From a bacterium (lineage in GTDB: Bacteria; Desulfobacterota; GWC2-55-46; DRQE01): 14,384 nt of DNA. Position numbers and translations under genes: made by a program. The DNA is taken from positions 1-14,384 of the forward strand of contig JALUQR010000071.1 of assembly GCA_027017505.1 (NCBI GenBank). Reading direction: 5' to 3'. The notes beneath the pieces were generated by a model. It saw nothing but the letters and a program-made list of their open reading frames with translations. It did no database searches and was not told the DNA's origin. Numbering within the stretch: the first letter of the stretch is position 1; each line of letters starts with the position of its first letter. Positions 13,514 to 14,384 of the stretch are shown here, piece after piece.

Positions 13514-14384
13514 ATGAATGGGTTCTTTAGAAGAATCATACTTCTCCTTCTTTTTCTTCCTGTGGTGGTTTATGCCACCAACGGTGCCTTTCAGTTTACA
13601 AAGCACGGTGGTGGCACGACCGATGGTTCTCCTCCATACGATGCAGGAAACGGCCCAGGGGTTGACAGGTCTGTAAACCCTGCATTCACAAACTACTATA
13701 ACGATGCGACCGTGGAGGGTGGCAAGTACAGGGGTGGTGAGTGCACCCACTGTCACGAGCCACACGCAAGTTTCGGTGGTTCAGAGCCTCCTCCAAACTC
13801 CAGTGCAGATGGAGACACAGGTGGTGGGCCAGACCCCTATCTTGTGCTTTCTGACCCGAATCCCAATGCATGCTGGTTCTGTCACGAGTATTTTTCAAAC
13901 ATAGGTGGTTCTGGCAGTCCCCTGGGTTATGGAAGGTACAGTTTCTACCAGGGCAAGGCCCGTTACGAGCAGACAGGCCATTACACAAACACCACCATGA
14001 AGAACCCTGGCTACGGGGCTGGTCAGCCCTGGCCAAGGACCGACAGAACAAACACCATAACCCCTGGACACTGTCTCAACTGTCACACCCCCCACGGTAT
14101 ACTCGAGACCCCTGGCAATGAGTACGACACCTGGGCTGTGCCCGCAACGAAGCACCTTTCTGCAAACAACCCTGATGTGTCTGTGGACTATCTCATACCC
14201 CGCCAGCTTATAGCCTGGGAGGAGGCCCTGTGTGAGAACTGTCATCGTTCCACCTCGGAGGGTGGACTTTCACAGGCACTGGATATAAGGACCCAGATAG
14301 CCAAGCTTGAGGGCACCTACGGGGTGCTTGGCAGTGGTCATCCCGTGCACAATGTGGACCAGCTCGGCTCTACCACCAATCCCT
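13514..14384 (+). CDS. Exported multihaem c-type cytochrome, N-terminal part (runs off the right edge)
   Basis: The reading frame is open to the edge (290 codons). Residues 1-21 form a signal peptide: NGFFRR basic region, LLLLFLPVVV core and a likely cut after VYA. Four haem c sites are visible: CTHCH (77-81), CWFCH (120-124), CLNCH (187-191) and CENCH (240-244), each widely spaced and followed by Gly/Pro/Asn-rich linkers. Other histidines that could be distal ligands include 84, 156, 194, 214, 276 and 280. The product is periplasmic or extracellular and probably carries electrons in respiration or to external acceptors. No close named family (NrfA, MtrA, OmcS) is recognised. No strong SD precedes the ATG; GTG 13508 is an alternative. 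It is transcribed away from the ribosomal operon. Eight of its nine Ile codons are ATA, as in the neighbours, so recent transfer is not indicated. Confidence 0.88.
   Translation, partial: MNGFFRRIILLLLFLPVVVYATNGAFQFTKHGGGTTDGSPPYDAGNGPGVDRSVNPAFTNYYNDATVEGGKYRGGECTHCHEPHASFGGSEPPPNSSADGDTGGGPDPYLVLSDPNPNACWFCHEYFSNIGGSGSPLGYGRYSFYQGKARYEQTGHYTNTTMKNPGYGAGQPWPRTDRTNTITPGHCLNCHTPHGILETPGNEYDTWAVPATKHLSANNPDVSVDYLIPRQLIAWEEALCENCHRSTSEGGLSQALDIRTQIAKLEGTYGVLGSGHPVHNVDQLGSTTNP

Noticed and set aside
13605..13625. Sigma-54-like TGGCAC element
   Set aside because: It lies inside the cytochrome coding region and lacks the TTGC half at the correct spacing.
13686..14245. Minus-strand open frames opposite the cytochrome (121 and 116 aa)
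   Set aside because: Composition is typical of antisense shadows of a Cys/His/Gly-rich gene; the plus strand encodes a clear signal peptide and four CXXCH motifs.

Overview
The window looks like ordinary bacterial chromosome from an anaerobe or microaerobe of the Desulfobacterota/Nitrospirota kind. Three things point there: the run rpsB-tsf-pyrH-frr-uppS-cdsA-dxr-rseP followed by ilvD-ilvB-ilvN-ilvC-psd, an arrangement I remember from Geobacter-type genomes; a secreted multihaem c-type cytochrome next door; and codon usage that favours AUA for isoleucine and AGA/AGG for arginine. The exact lineage cannot be fixed from the sequence alone.

Layout. Everything from 1 to 13387 is read leftward (minus strand). 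From right to left: a promoter (13359-13387) and a ~110-nt structured leader drive rpsB (ribosomal protein S2), tsf (EF-Ts), pyrH (UMP kinase), frr (ribosome recycling factor), uppS (undecaprenyl-PP synthase), cdsA (CDP-diacylglycerol synthase), dxr (MEP-pathway reductoisomerase), rseP (site-2 protease with two PDZ domains) and tsaB (tRNA t6A synthesis). Spacing is tight throughout, with 4-nt stop/start overlaps around dxr. A second promoter (5728-5756), whose -35 box lies on the tsaB stop codon, starts a branched-chain amino acid operon: a small DUF465-like protein, ilvD, ilvB, ilvN, ilvC, then psd (phosphatidylserine decarboxylase), which runs off the left edge. On the right, after a ~125-bp divergent intergenic region with two inverted repeats, a rightward gene (13514 to the edge) encodes an exported cytochrome with at least four CXXCH haem sites.

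How it fits together. The right operon couples translation factors (S2, EF-Ts, RRF, t6A) with nucleotide supply and the isoprenoid/lipid steps of envelope synthesis (Dxr to UppS; CdsA to phospholipids; RseP in membrane proteolysis). The left operon holds the common enzymes of valine, leucine and isoleucine synthesis except the transaminase, followed by a phospholipid gene.

No undescribed multi-gene system is evident. The most interesting signals are a predicted H-type pseudoknot in the rpsB leader (7 bp + 7 bp perfect stems with a competing hairpin), a perfect 41-bp repeat shared by the two PDZ domains of rseP, two inverted repeats between the divergent promoters, and the unassigned multihaem cytochrome. 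No tRNA, rRNA, CRISPR array, insertion sequence or phage feature was seen.
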